In this document: positions 9,013 through 17,181 of the stretch, in pieces | Numbering within the stretch: the stretch's first letter is position 1 | How the letters are laid out: each line of letters opens with the position of its first letter | Source of the DNA: VRUE01 sp963770315 | Lineage (GTDB): Bacteria > Actinomycetota > Thermoleophilia > Solirubrobacterales > 70-9 | Assembly: GCA_963770315.1 (NCBI GenBank) | Contig: CAVYPC010000002.1 | Span: 1,674,001 to 1,738,000, forward strand | Length of the DNA stretch: 64,000 bases | Direction of reading: 5' to 3' | Made by a program: the position numbers and the translations under genes | The notes under the pieces: generated by a model | Told to the model about the DNA's origin: nothing | Database searches by the model: none | What the model saw: the letters and a program-made list of their open reading frames with translations, nothing else

Positions 9013-9242
9013 TGACGGTCGGGGGGTCGATATTCCTGATCGCCGTCGGTGCGATCCTCTACTTTGCCACCAACCTGCACGTGGCTCACGTGAGCATCGA
9101 CACGGTCGGCCTGATCCTGATGATCGCCGGCCTCGCCGGGCTGGTGCTCGGCTTCGTCCAGCAGGGCATCGCGTCACGGCGATTGCGACGCGAAGTCACG
9201 ATCGAAGATCGGCAAGATCCCAGGCAACCGCCCTACGGCTAG
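9012..9242 (+). CDS. DUF6458 family small membrane protein
   Basis: This 76-residue protein has two transmembrane helices (about residues 3-20, GGSIFLIAVGAILYFA, and 30-50, VGLILMIAGLAGLVLGFV) joined by a loop containing H-V-S-I-D. The basic C-terminal tail is RRLRREVTIEDRQ. The GGSIFLIAVGAIL opening is typical of the DUF6458 family, common in actinobacteria and of unknown function. The start is set by overlap with the upstream micro-ORF. It ends 9 bp before the PhoD-like gene, so the three may be one transcript. Confidence 0.8.
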   Translation: MTVGGSIFLIAVGAILYFATNLHVAHVSIDTVGLILMIAGLAGLVLGFVQQGIASRRLRREVTIEDRQDPRQPPYG

Positions 9243-9251
9243 GCGTCGCCG

Positions 9252-10892
9252 ATGAGCGATCTGGTCCTCGGACCGCTGCTCCGCTACGTCTCGGAGACCG
9301 AGGCGACGATCTTCGTCGAGACCAGCGAGGCCTGCGAGATCGACGTCCTCGGCCGTCGCGAGCCGACCTTCAGGGTCGCGGGACACCACTATGCCCTGGT
9401 CCGTCTCGAGGATCTCGAGCCGGGGTCCACCCACGAGTACGAGGTCGCGCTCGACGGCAGGAGGCGCTGGCCGGATCCGTCTTCGGAGCTGCCACCCAGC
9501 AGGATCCGAACCGTCGACAGGGAACGTCCGCTGGACATCTGCTTCGGCTCCTGTCGGGTCGCCCTTCCCCACGAACCGCCGTACACGGAGTCGAAGGACA
9601 GCGATGAAGAGGGCCGCGAGATAGACGCCCTCTGGGTGCTCGCCGGCGAGATGGCGCGGAGAGACCGCGAGCGCTGGCCCGACCAGCTCTTCCTGCTCGG
9701 CGACCAGGTCTACGTCGACGAGGGCTCGCCGTGGGCGCGCGAGCGGATAAGGACCAGGCGCGGCACCGCAACTCCGCCGGGCGAGGAGGTGACTGACTTC
9801 GAGGAGTACACCTGGCTCTACCAGGAGAGCTGGCGGGAGCCACTGATTCGCTGGCTCTTCTCCAACGTCTCGATCTCGATGCTCTGGGACGACCACGACA
9901 TGAGCGACGACTGGAACATCTCGCGCTCGTGGCTACGGGAGATGCGGCAGCGGTCGTGGTGGCACCGGCGCGCTGTCGGCTGCATCGCCAGCTACTGGAT
10001 CTACCAGCACCTCGGCAACCTCTCCCCCCACGAGCTCGACCGCAACGAGCTCTACTCGCGGGTCCGTGGCAACCAGCACGCGGATGAGGAGCTGTTCGAG
10101 TGGGCGCACCGGATCGGCTCGACCGAGGCGGGGACCCGCTGGAGCTTCTGCCGCGACTTCGGCCGCACCCGTGCGATCTTCGTCGATTCCAGGGCCGGCC
10201 GGGTGCTCGAGCATGACAGGCGCGCGATCCTCGACGACGAGGAGTGGGACTGGGTCGTCGAGCATGCCACGGGGGACTTCGACCACCTGCTGATCGCCAC
10301 CACCGTGCCCTTCCTGCTCTCGCCGGGCTTCGACCGGCTCGAGGCGTGGAACGAGCGGATGTGCGACGGCGCATTCGGCCCCCGGCTCTCCCGGGCGAGC
10401 GAGAAGCTGCGACGGGCGGTCGACTTCGACCACTGGGCCTCGTTCGGCTCCTCCTTCGAACGCCTGCGCGACCTGCTCGGCGAGGTCGCCACCGGACAGC
10501 GAGGCTCGGCGCCGGCTTCCGTCGTCGTCCTCTCCGGCGACGTCCATCACGCCTACCTCTGCGACGTCGCCTTTCGCGGAGGCGGTAACCGCAGCCCCGT
10601 CTACCAGGCGGTCTGCTCCCCCTACCGCAACCCGCTCGACGAGCGCGAGCGAGCTGTCGTCAGGGCTGGATTCACCCGGCCGTTCAAGCTGCTCGCGTCC
10701 GGGCTCGCGCGGCTCTCCGGCGCGCCGGACCCAAAGATACGGTGGCGCCTGCTGGAGGGGCCCTACTTCGACAACCAGGTCGCGTCGCTCCACATCGATG
10801 GACGCGCGTCGACCGTCAGCCTCGACAAGACGATCCCCGGCGACCGCGACGAGCACTCGCTCGAGCAGAGCTTCGAGCGGCGCCTGGCGTGA
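9252..10892 (+). CDS. PhoD-like metallophosphatase (alkaline phosphatase D family)
   Basis: This 546-residue protein has no signal peptide. An N-terminal beta-sandwich of about 85 residues (LGPLLRYVSETEATIFVETS) precedes the metallophosphatase core. Metal-binding stretches visible are CFGSCR (about 97), LLGDQVYVDE (about 152), LWDDHDMSDDW (about 214) and VLSGDVHHAYL (about 425). PhoD enzymes hydrolyse phosphodiesters or monoesters with a Ca/Fe centre. Classical PhoD is Tat-exported, and the missing signal suggests a cytoplasmic enzyme of the broader family. It is convergent with the NUDIX gene, 12 bp apart. Confidence 0.87.
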   Translation: MSDLVLGPLLRYVSETEATIFVETSEACEIDVLGRREPTFRVAGHHYALVRLEDLEPGSTHEYEVALDGRRRWPDPSSELPPSRIRTVDRERPLDICFGSCRVALPHEPPYTESKDSDEEGREIDALWVLAGEMARRDRERWPDQLFLLGDQVYVDEGSPWARERIRTRRGTATPPGEEVTDFEEYTWLYQESWREPLIRWLFSNVSISMLWDDHDMSDDWNISRSWLREMRQRSWWHRRAVGCIASYWIYQHLGNLSPHELDRNELYSRVRGNQHADEELFEWAHRIGSTEAGTRWSFCRDFGRTRAIFVDSRAGRVLEHDRRAILDDEEWDWVVEHATGDFDHLLIATTVPFLLSPGFDRLEAWNERMCDGAFGPRLSRASEKLRRAVDFDHWASFGSSFERLRDLLGEVATGQRGSAPASVVVLSGDVHHAYLCDVAFRGGGNRSPVYQAVCSPYRNPLDERERAVVRAGFTRPFKLLASGLARLSGAPDPKIRWRLLEGPYFDNQVASLHIDGRASTVSLDKTIPGDRDEHSLEQSFERRLA

Positions 10893-10904
10893 ATCGCGGG
10901 CGGG

Positions 10905-11387
10905 TCAGGGACCGACGTCGATCGGAACCAGCGGCGGCCCCTCGGCCAGCAGGGAGCGAAGCAGGCTCGCCAGCTCGCACGGAGCCAGCGCATCGGTCGT
11001 CGTCTCCAGTTCCTCCAGCGCCCACCAACGGCACTCCGTGAGCTCCGCCTTCTCGCTCTCGGACATCGCGCCCCTGTCGGGCTCGAAGTGCGCCACCCGT
11101 GCGACGAACCAGCGCTCGCGCTGGTCCCATTCGCGGCCGCGCCAGGTGAAGAAGTGCCGCCGGCGCCAGACCTCCGCGCCCAGGCCGACGTCAGCGAGGC
11201 CGGTCTCCTCCGCCACCTCGCGCACCGCGGCCGCGCGCACGTCCTCACCCTCTTCCAGGCCCCCGCCCGGTGGAAACCAGAACACCTCGCCCGTCTCGGG
11301 ACGCTCGGCCCGGAACAGCAGGAGCTTCTCCTCCCCGTCGATCAGCAGCACCCGGGCGGCGTGGCGTATTCGGGGGGAGCGGCTCAT
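10905..11387 (-). CDS. NUDIX hydrolase
   Basis: The 160-residue product starts at the ATG at 11387 (MSRSPRIRHAARVLLIDGEE). It carries a full NUDIX box (about residues 40-63: GGGLEEGEDVRAAAVREVAE then ETGL) with the REVAEE metal ligands. NUDIX enzymes cleave nucleoside diphosphates linked to other moieties; the substrate cannot be read from the sequence. The frame stays open upstream but becomes low-complexity Arg-rich, so the internal ATG is preferred. Pairing with a phosphatase downstream is convergent and may be chance. Confidence 0.87.
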   Translation of the reverse strand: MSRSPRIRHAARVLLIDGEEKLLLFRAERPETGEVFWFPPGGGLEEGEDVRAAAVREVAEETGLADVGLGAEVWRRRHFFTWRGREWDQRERWFVARVAHFEPDRGAMSESEKAELTECRWWALEELETTTDALAPCELASLLRSLLAEGPPLVPIDVGP

Positions 11388-11400
11388 CGCGAGAACGTAA

Positions 11401-11576
11401 TGCACCTGCTGTACGGTTGCGATCGATGGTCGCCGACGCGCTCCGTGCAGCTTTCGCTGCGCGGCATGGTGGCAATCCTGGCCGAGTTCCTCGAGCGCCT
11501 CGACCACACCCTGGTGCCGCTCGACCAGCCGGCGCTGCTGAGCGCGCGAATGCGCGAGTTCCTCGCCGCTTCCTGA
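11401..11576 (+). CDS. Short hypothetical protein (58 aa)
   Basis: The ATG at 11401 opens a 58-codon frame with third-position GC near that of neighbouring genes and a helical, Leu-rich product (RGMVAILAEFLERLDHTLV). It begins 13 bp from the divergent NUDIX start. No family is recognised and no strong Shine-Dalgarno is seen, so it may not be translated. Confidence 0.35.
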
Positions 11577-11616
11577 GCGCGCCCGGCGCCAGGCTTTCCG
11601 CCGCCCCTCCGCGCAG

Positions 11617-11937
11617 TCACCCACTCGCCGCCAGAAAGGCAGTGGCGATGCCGCCGGCGAGCGCCTGCGCCTCCTGGGGCGCCGCGATCTCGAGCACCAG
11701 CTTGTCTCCCTCCCCATGCAGCGACAGGTCGAGGAACGAGCAGCACTCGGCCTCGGCGGCAACGATCTCCTCGAGGCGCTTCCGCGTCGCCGCATTTGTG
11801 CGAAAGCGCAACAGGTGGCAGTCCCCCTCAACCTGGGTCGAGATCAAGCTGTCCGCGCCGACCGCGGCTATCGCCGCGAGTCGCCGTTGGAGACCTTCGG
11901 CATCGAGCGAGCACACGATTGGGTTGTCGTCGGTCAT
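11617..11937 (-). CDS. Small conserved Cys-containing protein divergent from MerR regulator
   Basis: This 106-residue soluble protein ends a helix with EAECCSFLDLSL (about residues 61-72), a vicinal Cys pair in a conserved Glu/Leu context, followed by a beta-strand KLVLEIAAP. Proteins of this type are often found beside MerR-type metal/redox regulators in actinobacteria, but I know no assigned function. The divergent gene and the shared dyad at 11982-12001 suggest joint control. A role in metal or thiol-stress handling is inference from the context and the Cys pair. Confidence 0.65.
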   Translation of the reverse strand: MTDDNPIVCSLDAEGLQRRLAAIAAVGADSLISTQVEGDCHLLRFRTNAATRKRLEEIVAAEAECCSFLDLSLHGEGDKLVLEIAAPQEAQALAGGIATAFLAASG

Positions 11938-11981
11938 CGTCCCTTCCCTCCGGGTTTCACTGGGTCCAGCGCTAGTGTTGA

Positions 11982-12001
11982 ACCTGAACCCAGGTTCAGG
12001 T
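11982..12001. promoter_or_regulatory. MerR-type operator dyad ACCTGAACC-CA-GGTTCAGGT
   Basis: A perfect 9-bp inverted repeat with a 2-bp centre lies between the divergent small protein and the MerR gene. On the minus strand a TTGACC at 12004-11999 precedes it and ACACTA follows about 20 bp later. This gives the over-long -35/-10 spacer with a central dyad that MerR regulators untwist. The dyad ends 15 bp before the regulator start, so autoregulation is likely. Confidence 0.7.
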
Positions 12002-12016
12002 CAAGAGGAGATCGAC

Positions 12017-12409
12017 GTGGCAGACGCAACGCTCAGCATCGGGGAGGTCGCCGAGAGGGCGGGCGTCAACGTCTCGGCGATCCGCTTCTATGAGCGCCAG
12101 GGTCTGCTGCCGGAGGCTGAGCGGATCGGCGGTCGGCGACGTTTCGGCGAGGACGCCGTTAGGCGCCTCGGCATCATCGCCGTCGCCAAGCGGGCCGGGT
12201 TCTCGCTCGAGGAGGTTCGGGCCCTGCTGTCCTCCATCGACCGGGGCGCGCCGGCACACGAGCAGCTGCAGGCGCTTGCCGCCCGCAAGCTGCCCGAGGT
12301 CGACGCCCTGATCGAGAAGGCCCGGGGGATGCGCGATTGGCTGACCGCGGCGAGCAGCTGCGCCTGCGAGACGCTGGAGAGCTGCGCCCTGTTCGAGCTG
12401 GGTCGCTGA
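12017..12409 (+). CDS. MerR family transcriptional regulator with SoxR-like Cys cluster
   Basis: This 130-residue protein starts at a GTG behind GAGGAG (12005-12010). Its N-terminal winged helix (TLSIGEVAERAGVNVSAIRF) is typical MerR, then comes a dimerisation helix, then C-terminal SSCACETLESCALFE. The C-x-C-x5-C spacing equals the last three ligands of the SoxR [2Fe-2S] site, but the first SoxR cysteine position is Ala/Ser here. Either a non-Cys ligand completes a cluster or the site binds a metal ion with three thiolates. It probably controls the divergent gene through the dyad at 11982-12001. Confidence 0.85.
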   Translation: MADATLSIGEVAERAGVNVSAIRFYERQGLLPEAERIGGRRRFGEDAVRRLGIIAVAKRAGFSLEEVRALLSSIDRGAPAHEQLQALAARKLPEVDALIEKARGMRDWLTAASSCACETLESCALFELGR

Positions 12410-12436
12410 AGCACAGCGGCTGCGTCGCCGGAGCGC

Positions 12437-13006
12437 TCAGTCGTCGGTGACGACGATCCCCGCCGCTTCTGCCAGCGGAATGGCGAGGTCGATGATCTGA
12501 ACGGTGCCGAGGACCGCGCCGCGAAGGGCTTCGACCCCACCTGTGAGCCTCAGGTCAGAGCCACGCAGGTCAACGCCGTCGAGCTCGGCCTTGCTGAGAT
12601 CCGTGCCGTGCATCCGGCAGCCGGCGAAGCGCGACGAGCGACAGCGAATCCCCCCGAGGTCGGTGTCGGTGAGCACGCAATCCTCGAAGGAGACACGAGT
12701 CAGCTCGGCGAGGCGAAAGTTGGCGTAGTCGAGCTTGCAGTCGCGAAAGACCACCTCTTCCAGGTTCGCCTCGCTCAGGGTCCAACCCGTGAGCCGGCAA
12801 CCCGAGAAGAGCACGCGGCGCATATGCGCCCCGCGCCAGTCGCCGTTAGATGCGTCGATCGCCGCGCCGCAGACGTCGACGAGCCGTATGCCACGAAGCC
12901 TGGCTTCGCGCAGATCTACATCGTTCAGCCGGGCGTGGGCCAGGCGCCCAGATCCCGCCTCGGCCCCTGCAAGGGAACCGCCGGCGAGCTCGACGTCTTC
13001 CAGCAC
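12437..13006 (-). CDS. Pentapeptide-repeat protein
   Basis: The frame shows A(D/N)LXX-type pentapeptides along most of its length, for example DVDLREARLRGIRLVDV, ANLEEVVFRDCKLDYANF and GTDLSKAELDGVDLRGSDL, predicting a right-handed quadrilateral beta-helix. The GTG at 13006 is the only usual start codon, giving 189 residues. Repeat-like sequence continues upstream to about 13100, almost to the end of the preceding oxidoreductase gene, so a rare start codon or a lost start is possible. Pentapeptide proteins can mimic DNA and protect gyrase, but most have no known role. It ends the sulfatase operon. Confidence 0.75.
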   Translation of the reverse strand: MLEDVELAGGSLAGAEAGSGRLAHARLNDVDLREARLRGIRLVDVCGAAIDASNGDWRGAHMRRVLFSGCRLTGWTLSEANLEEVVFRDCKLDYANFRLAELTRVSFEDCVLTDTDLGGIRCRSSRFAGCRMHGTDLSKAELDGVDLRGSDLRLTGGVEALRGAVLGTVQIIDLAIPLAEAAGIVVTDD

Positions 13007-13110
13007 GAACTCGGGCTCCAGCTTGCAGCTCCCGTCGATCCTCCGCAGCCGATCTGCTTCGATCTCCGGCTCGCTGCTCGCCCCGAATGCCTGCCGATCG
13101 CCCGGCCTCG

Positions 13111-14079
13111 CTACGGAACCATCACCACCCGGCCGAAAGCGGTCCGGCCCTCTATATAGGCATGGGCCGCCGCGGCTTCTGCCAGCGCGAAGGACCTGTC
13201 GATCTCGACGTGCAGCTCCCCGCTTGCCACACGCCCGATCAGATCGGCGATCATCGGATGGATCCTCGGGTACTCGGCGAGCATCGCCCCGCCCAGGTAG
13301 ACGCCACGCAGGGTGTTGTTCTTCCCCCACAGCAATTTGGCCTCGACGTCCGAGCCCGCCCGGGCGGCGACGCCGACGCTGACCAGCGTCCCCCGGTAGG
13401 CCAGCGCGTCTATGCCGTCGACCAGGTTCTTCCCGCCGACCGAGTCCAGAATTACATCGACGCCGCGCCCGTCGGTCAGCTCGCGAACCCGGTCGACGAA
13501 GCTCTCGCTCGCGTAGTTGATGCCGTGGTCGAGTCCGAGCGGCTTCAAGCGCTCCAGCTTCTCGTCGCTCGAGGCGGTCGAGATCGTCGTCGCGCCGGCC
13601 TGCTTCGCCATCTGGATGGCCGCCATACCAACACCGCCTGCACCGGCCTGGATCAGCACCGTCTGCCCCTCTTGCAGGTTCGCGGCGGTGAAGAGGCACT
13701 CGTGCGCCGTGCCCAGCGCAACCGGGATGGACGCGGCCACCGCGGGGTCGAGCCCCTCGGGGATGGGCCAGGTCATCACGGCCGGCACGACCCGCTTCTC
13801 GGCATGGGAGCCGGCCGCGTTCAGTGCCACCACCTTCTCGCCGACAGCGGGGCTCTCGACCCCGGCGCCGACCTCGATCACCGTGCCGGCGCACAGATAA
13901 CCGACGATGTGCGGAACGCTCGCCGGCGGCGAGCCGGCGCGGGCGAGGAGATCGCCACCCTCGATGCTGATCGCCTCGACGTCCAGCAATACGCAGCCAT
14001 CGGGGCACTCGGGATCGGGAACGTCCTCGTAACGAAGCACGTCCGGCGGACCGTTCTCAAATATCACCGCCGCCTTCAT
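13111..14079 (-). CDS. Zinc-independent MDR oxidoreductase (quinone oxidoreductase-like)
   Basis: This 322-residue enzyme has a GroES-like N-terminal fold (MKAAVIFENGPPDVLRYEDV) and a Rossmann NADPH site AGAGGVGMAAIQMAK (about residues 144-158). Structural zinc Cys residues are absent, as in the QOR subgroup. QOR enzymes reduce quinones or activated alkenes with NADPH; the substrate is unknown here. Its start overlaps the sulfatase stop by 4 bp (ATGA), so the two are translationally coupled. Its link to the secreted sulfatase system is not obvious. Confidence 0.88.
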   Translation of the reverse strand: MKAAVIFENGPPDVLRYEDVPDPECPDGCVLLDVEAISIEGGDLLARAGSPPASVPHIVGYLCAGTVIEVGAGVESPAVGEKVVALNAAGSHAEKRVVPAVMTWPIPEGLDPAVAASIPVALGTAHECLFTAANLQEGQTVLIQAGAGGVGMAAIQMAKQAGATTISTASSDEKLERLKPLGLDHGINYASESFVDRVRELTDGRGVDVILDSVGGKNLVDGIDALAYRGTLVSVGVAARAGSDVEAKLLWGKNNTLRGVYLGGAMLAEYPRIHPMIADLIGRVASGELHVEIDRSFALAEAAAAHAYIEGRTAFGRVVMVP

Positions 14080-15683
14080 GAGGTCATCTTAAGCGGTCGC
14101 AGGCGGGTCTTTTCGACCTGGGCGAGCTTGCGTTTGAGGCGTTTGAGCTCTTCGTCCTGCACGGGGGTGCGTTTGTGGCCGGGAAAGGCGATGTTCACCT
14201 TCTCCAGCGGATCGACCTTCAAGTCGTACATCTCCCACTGCGGCGGCTTGCCGCCTTTGACGTCGTAGTACTTGGCCAGCTTCCAGCGCCCTTCGCGGAT
14301 GCTGACGATGTGATTGGGCGCTTTTGGATAGGGACGGTGGGACTGGCCCGACTGGTAGTCGTCGTAGGTGAAGACGACATAGTCCTGGGCAGTGCGGTTG
14401 GAGGATGGGTGCAGGACCAGCTTCGAGTAGTCGACCCCCTGCCACTTCGCCCGGGCGCTCTTAGGCGCCGCCGCCAGGCTTGCCAGCGTCGGCAGGAAGT
14501 CGACGTGGGAGACGAGCGCGTCGGTCTGCGCCGGCTTCGGGAACAGCTTCGGGTTCGAGTAGACGAGCGGCACCCGCGTCGCCTCCTCGTAGAAGTTGAA
14601 GTTCTTCTGCCGCAGGCCGCCGTGGGCCAGGCCCATCTCACCGTGATCGGCGGTGCGGACCACCAGCGTATTGTCGAAGAGGCCGGTCTCTTCGAGCTTG
14701 TCGAGGACGTTGACCAGGTAGCTGTCGGAGGAGCGCATCAGGTTGCCGTAGAAGGTCAGGTAGTTGCGTCGCTGCTCGGCGTTTTCCGGCTTCCCGGTGA
14801 GGTTGAAGATGCGCAGGAATTCGGCCTGGACCGAGGGCTTGGTCGAGAGGTCTTCGTCCCAGGTGGCCGGCTCGCGGATGTTGCCCTCCAGCCAGGAGTC
14901 GTCGTAGCCCGCTTCGGTGAAGCTCTTGCTCGGGTAGAAGAGGACGTCGTGCGGGTTGACCACCGAGATCACCATGAAGAAGGGCTGCTGCTGGGCCGCC
15001 TTCGAGCCCAGGTACTGGAGTGCGCCTTCGGCCGCCCCTTCGCCGGTCGAGTCGATGAAGCGCCCGTCGTTGTCGACGAAGCCGCCGCCGGCCTCAGGAA
15101 CGCTCTGGTTGGCGCCCGCGTCCGGCGGGTTCCAGAGCGAGAAACCGTACTTTTCGAGGTCGGCCGGGACCGCTTCTCCCGGTTTCGCCGGTTTCGAACA
15201 GTGCCACTTGCCCTTGTAGATGACGTTGTAGCCCGCCGCCTTCATCACCGTGGCGAGGTTCTTCAGATCCACCGGTAGTTCCACCTGCGGGTTCTTGGGG
15301 GGTTCCATTTCTTCCTCGAGCGTGTACTTGACCCCGTGCTGAGCGGGGAAGTAGCCGCTCATCAGGGTCGAGCGCGCCGGCGAACACATGCAGGCGTTGG
15401 TGAATGCGCGTTCGAAGCTGAGCCCGTGCCGCTGCAGCCGCCTCATTCCCGGCAGGTTCTGGCGCAGCCAGTTTGGTGGGAAGTGCTGGATCGCCCGCTC
15501 CTGGTCGGTGAGGAAGAGGACGATGTTCATTCCGGCGACGTCACGCCGCTTCCCTTTCGCTGCGGCGAGCGCCTGCTCGACGCCGCTTCCCTGGGCCAAC
15601 AGCGCTGCCGCTGCGGCAGTCGCTCCAGACCCGATCAACTCCTTACGGGTAAGCCCGTCCTTGGGTTTGTCGGCTGCGCTCAT
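14076..15683 (-). CDS. Secreted Cys-type sulfatase (arylsulfatase family)
   Basis: This 535-residue protein has a Tat/Sec-like N terminus (TRKELIGSGATAAAAALLAQ; only one Arg of the twin-Arg pair). The active-site segment is CMCSPARSTLMSGY (about residues 97-110), where the Cys of C-S-P-A-R must become formylglycine. LTDQERAI holds the first metal Asp (about 59), KGKWHCSK follows near 158, and VVRTADHGEMG supplies further ligands near 345. It hydrolyses sulfate (or phosphonate) esters outside the cytoplasm. Genes for a propeller and an FGE-like protein lie upstream with 4-bp or short junctions, so the maturation partner may be encoded in the same operon. Confidence 0.9.
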   Translation of the reverse strand: MSAADKPKDGLTRKELIGSGATAAAAALLAQGSGVEQALAAAKGKRRDVAGMNIVLFLTDQERAIQHFPPNWLRQNLPGMRRLQRHGLSFERAFTNACMCSPARSTLMSGYFPAQHGVKYTLEEEMEPPKNPQVELPVDLKNLATVMKAAGYNVIYKGKWHCSKPAKPGEAVPADLEKYGFSLWNPPDAGANQSVPEAGGGFVDNDGRFIDSTGEGAAEGALQYLGSKAAQQQPFFMVISVVNPHDVLFYPSKSFTEAGYDDSWLEGNIREPATWDEDLSTKPSVQAEFLRIFNLTGKPENAEQRRNYLTFYGNLMRSSDSYLVNVLDKLEETGLFDNTLVVRTADHGEMGLAHGGLRQKNFNFYEEATRVPLVYSNPKLFPKPAQTDALVSHVDFLPTLASLAAAPKSARAKWQGVDYSKLVLHPSSNRTAQDYVVFTYDDYQSGQSHRPYPKAPNHIVSIREGRWKLAKYYDVKGGKPPQWEMYDLKVDPLEKVNIAFPGHKRTPVQDEELKRLKRKLAQVEKTRLRPLKMTS

Positions 15684-17119
15684 TTGTTCCTCCGGAAGAT
15701 GTCGACGGCGTTGCTGCCAAACGAGGTCGAGTAGAGATAGCGGCCGTCGGGGCTGAGCGCGATCGAGCTGACCCCGCGCAGTGCGCGGCCCCGCGTACAG
15801 CCCGGAACCGAACGCCGCGCCACGCAGCCGGCGGAGCCCGGCATCTGCGCCACCGAGCCGGATTTAGGACTGCGATCGAGGACAGCAATAGCGCCGGTGG
15901 CAAACGCAGCGGCGTACACGTTGGTCCCGTCCGGCGAGACAGCGAGCCCCTCGGGTGAGCTGAGGGCGCGACCGAACGAACAACCGACGGCACGCAGCCA
16001 CACCAGGCAGCCGGACGTGCCTTCCTTTTGCGTGAGGACGCCCGAGGAGGTCGAGCGAGTGAAAGAGGTGACGCTGTTGCTGAACAGCGAGGTCACGTAC
16101 ACACCCTCGTCGTCGGGGCTGACGGTCACCGCGTTCGCGCCGCTCAGCTGCACCCCGATGGCGCAGCCGGCGAGCGGGCTGTCGACGATGCAACCGCCGC
16201 CCCCGCTCGCCTGGGTGAGGGTGCCGGTGGACGGGTCGCGCGAGAGCACGACGAGGGCACTGGAGAGGGCGGTGGCTACATAGACGCTGTCGCCGTCGCC
16301 GCTGATCGCCATCCCCTCCGGCGCGCCCAGGGCGAGGCCCGGGGCGCAGCCGCTGGTCGCTTCGGCGATGCAGCCGGCGCTGCCACCGGGCTGCGTGAGG
16401 CCGCCCGTGGCGCGATCGCGACCGAAGACCGCCACCGCGTTGCCGAAGAACGATCCGACGTAGACGTTCCCCCCGTCTGGGCTGACGACAACGACGTCGG
16501 GCCCGGCCAGCGCACGGCCATTGGCGCAGTTGGGGACGGGCAGCCCGGAGATGCAGCCGGCACCTCCGGGAAGCTGACTGAGCGCACCGGTAGAGCGGTT
16601 GCGGTGAAAGACGCTGACGGTGTTGCTAGCCCGCGAGGTCGCGTAGACGTTGCGGCCGTCGGGGCTGAGCGCCACCGAGTTCGGGCCGTTGAGCCCGGTG
16701 GCGGTCGCACAACCGCCGGCGCCTTTGGCGGCGACGCACCCTGCCGCTCCTTTCGCCTGGGTCAGCGTTCCCGTGCGTGCGTTGCGCTTGAAGATCGCGA
16801 TGGCGTCGCTTTTCGAGGAGGCGACGTAGGCGTTCTTGCCATCGGGGCTGAGTGCAATGGCGCGTGAGCCCATGAAGGGCCCTGGCCCCTCGAGGGCACG
16901 CGCGATCCCACATCCGTCCGAAGGCGCCGAGCGGTCGACCAGACAGCCGCTCGATCCGCGCAGCTGAGTGAGCGTCCCGCGCTGCGGTCCTTTTTGGTGA
17001 GCGTGCTGCGGCGCCGGCGCGGCGAACGCCGGCCCCGCCGGCAGCACCAGCGCCATCAGAGCCGCCAGAGCAGCGGGCGCGCCGGATACGAGATGGAGGC
17101 GTCGGAGCGAGAGGCGCAT
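15680..17119 (-). CDS. Secreted YVTN/lactonase-type beta-propeller protein
   Basis: The 479-residue product starts at the ATG at 17119 (MRLSLRR) with a signal peptide cleaved near AFA-APAP. Seven to eight repeats carry the LSPDG..(V/A)Y(V/A)(A/T)S....(A/V)(V)F.R....G pattern, each with a conserved Cys pair (SGCLVD.....GCG, AGCV......GC). The paired cysteines in each blade suggest one disulfide per blade. Propellers of this kind usually bind ligands or partners; catalytic lactonase residues cannot be assigned. It overlaps the sulfatase start by 4 bp (ATGA). Confidence 0.85.
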   Translation of the reverse strand: MRLSLRRLHLVSGAPAALAALMALVLPAGPAFAAPAPQHAHQKGPQRGTLTQLRGSSGCLVDRSAPSDGCGIARALEGPGPFMGSRAIALSPDGKNAYVASSKSDAIAIFKRNARTGTLTQAKGAAGCVAAKGAGGCATATGLNGPNSVALSPDGRNVYATSRASNTVSVFHRNRSTGALSQLPGGAGCISGLPVPNCANGRALAGPDVVVVSPDGGNVYVGSFFGNAVAVFGRDRATGGLTQPGGSAGCIAEATSGCAPGLALGAPEGMAISGDGDSVYVATALSSALVVLSRDPSTGTLTQASGGGGCIVDSPLAGCAIGVQLSGANAVTVSPDDEGVYVTSLFSNSVTSFTRSTSSGVLTQKEGTSGCLVWLRAVGCSFGRALSSPEGLAVSPDGTNVYAAAFATGAIAVLDRSPKSGSVAQMPGSAGCVARRSVPGCTRGRALRGVSSIALSPDGRYLYSTSFGSNAVDIFRRNK

Positions 17120-17181
17120 GAGCGGGAAACGTAGTCCGCCCCGCGGACAGGGAGATGCGGCTGGGACTACGACACCTGGGG

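Noticed and set aside
7108..9177. 689-codon minus-strand frame over the MFS gene
   Set aside because: It is a frame shadow: Arg/Pro-rich product, while the other frame encodes a clear 14-helix transporter.
11384..11831. N-terminal extension of the NUDIX frame upstream of 11387
   Set aside because: Low-complexity Arg/Ser/Ala sequence with no resemblance to NUDIX proteins; internal ATG is better.
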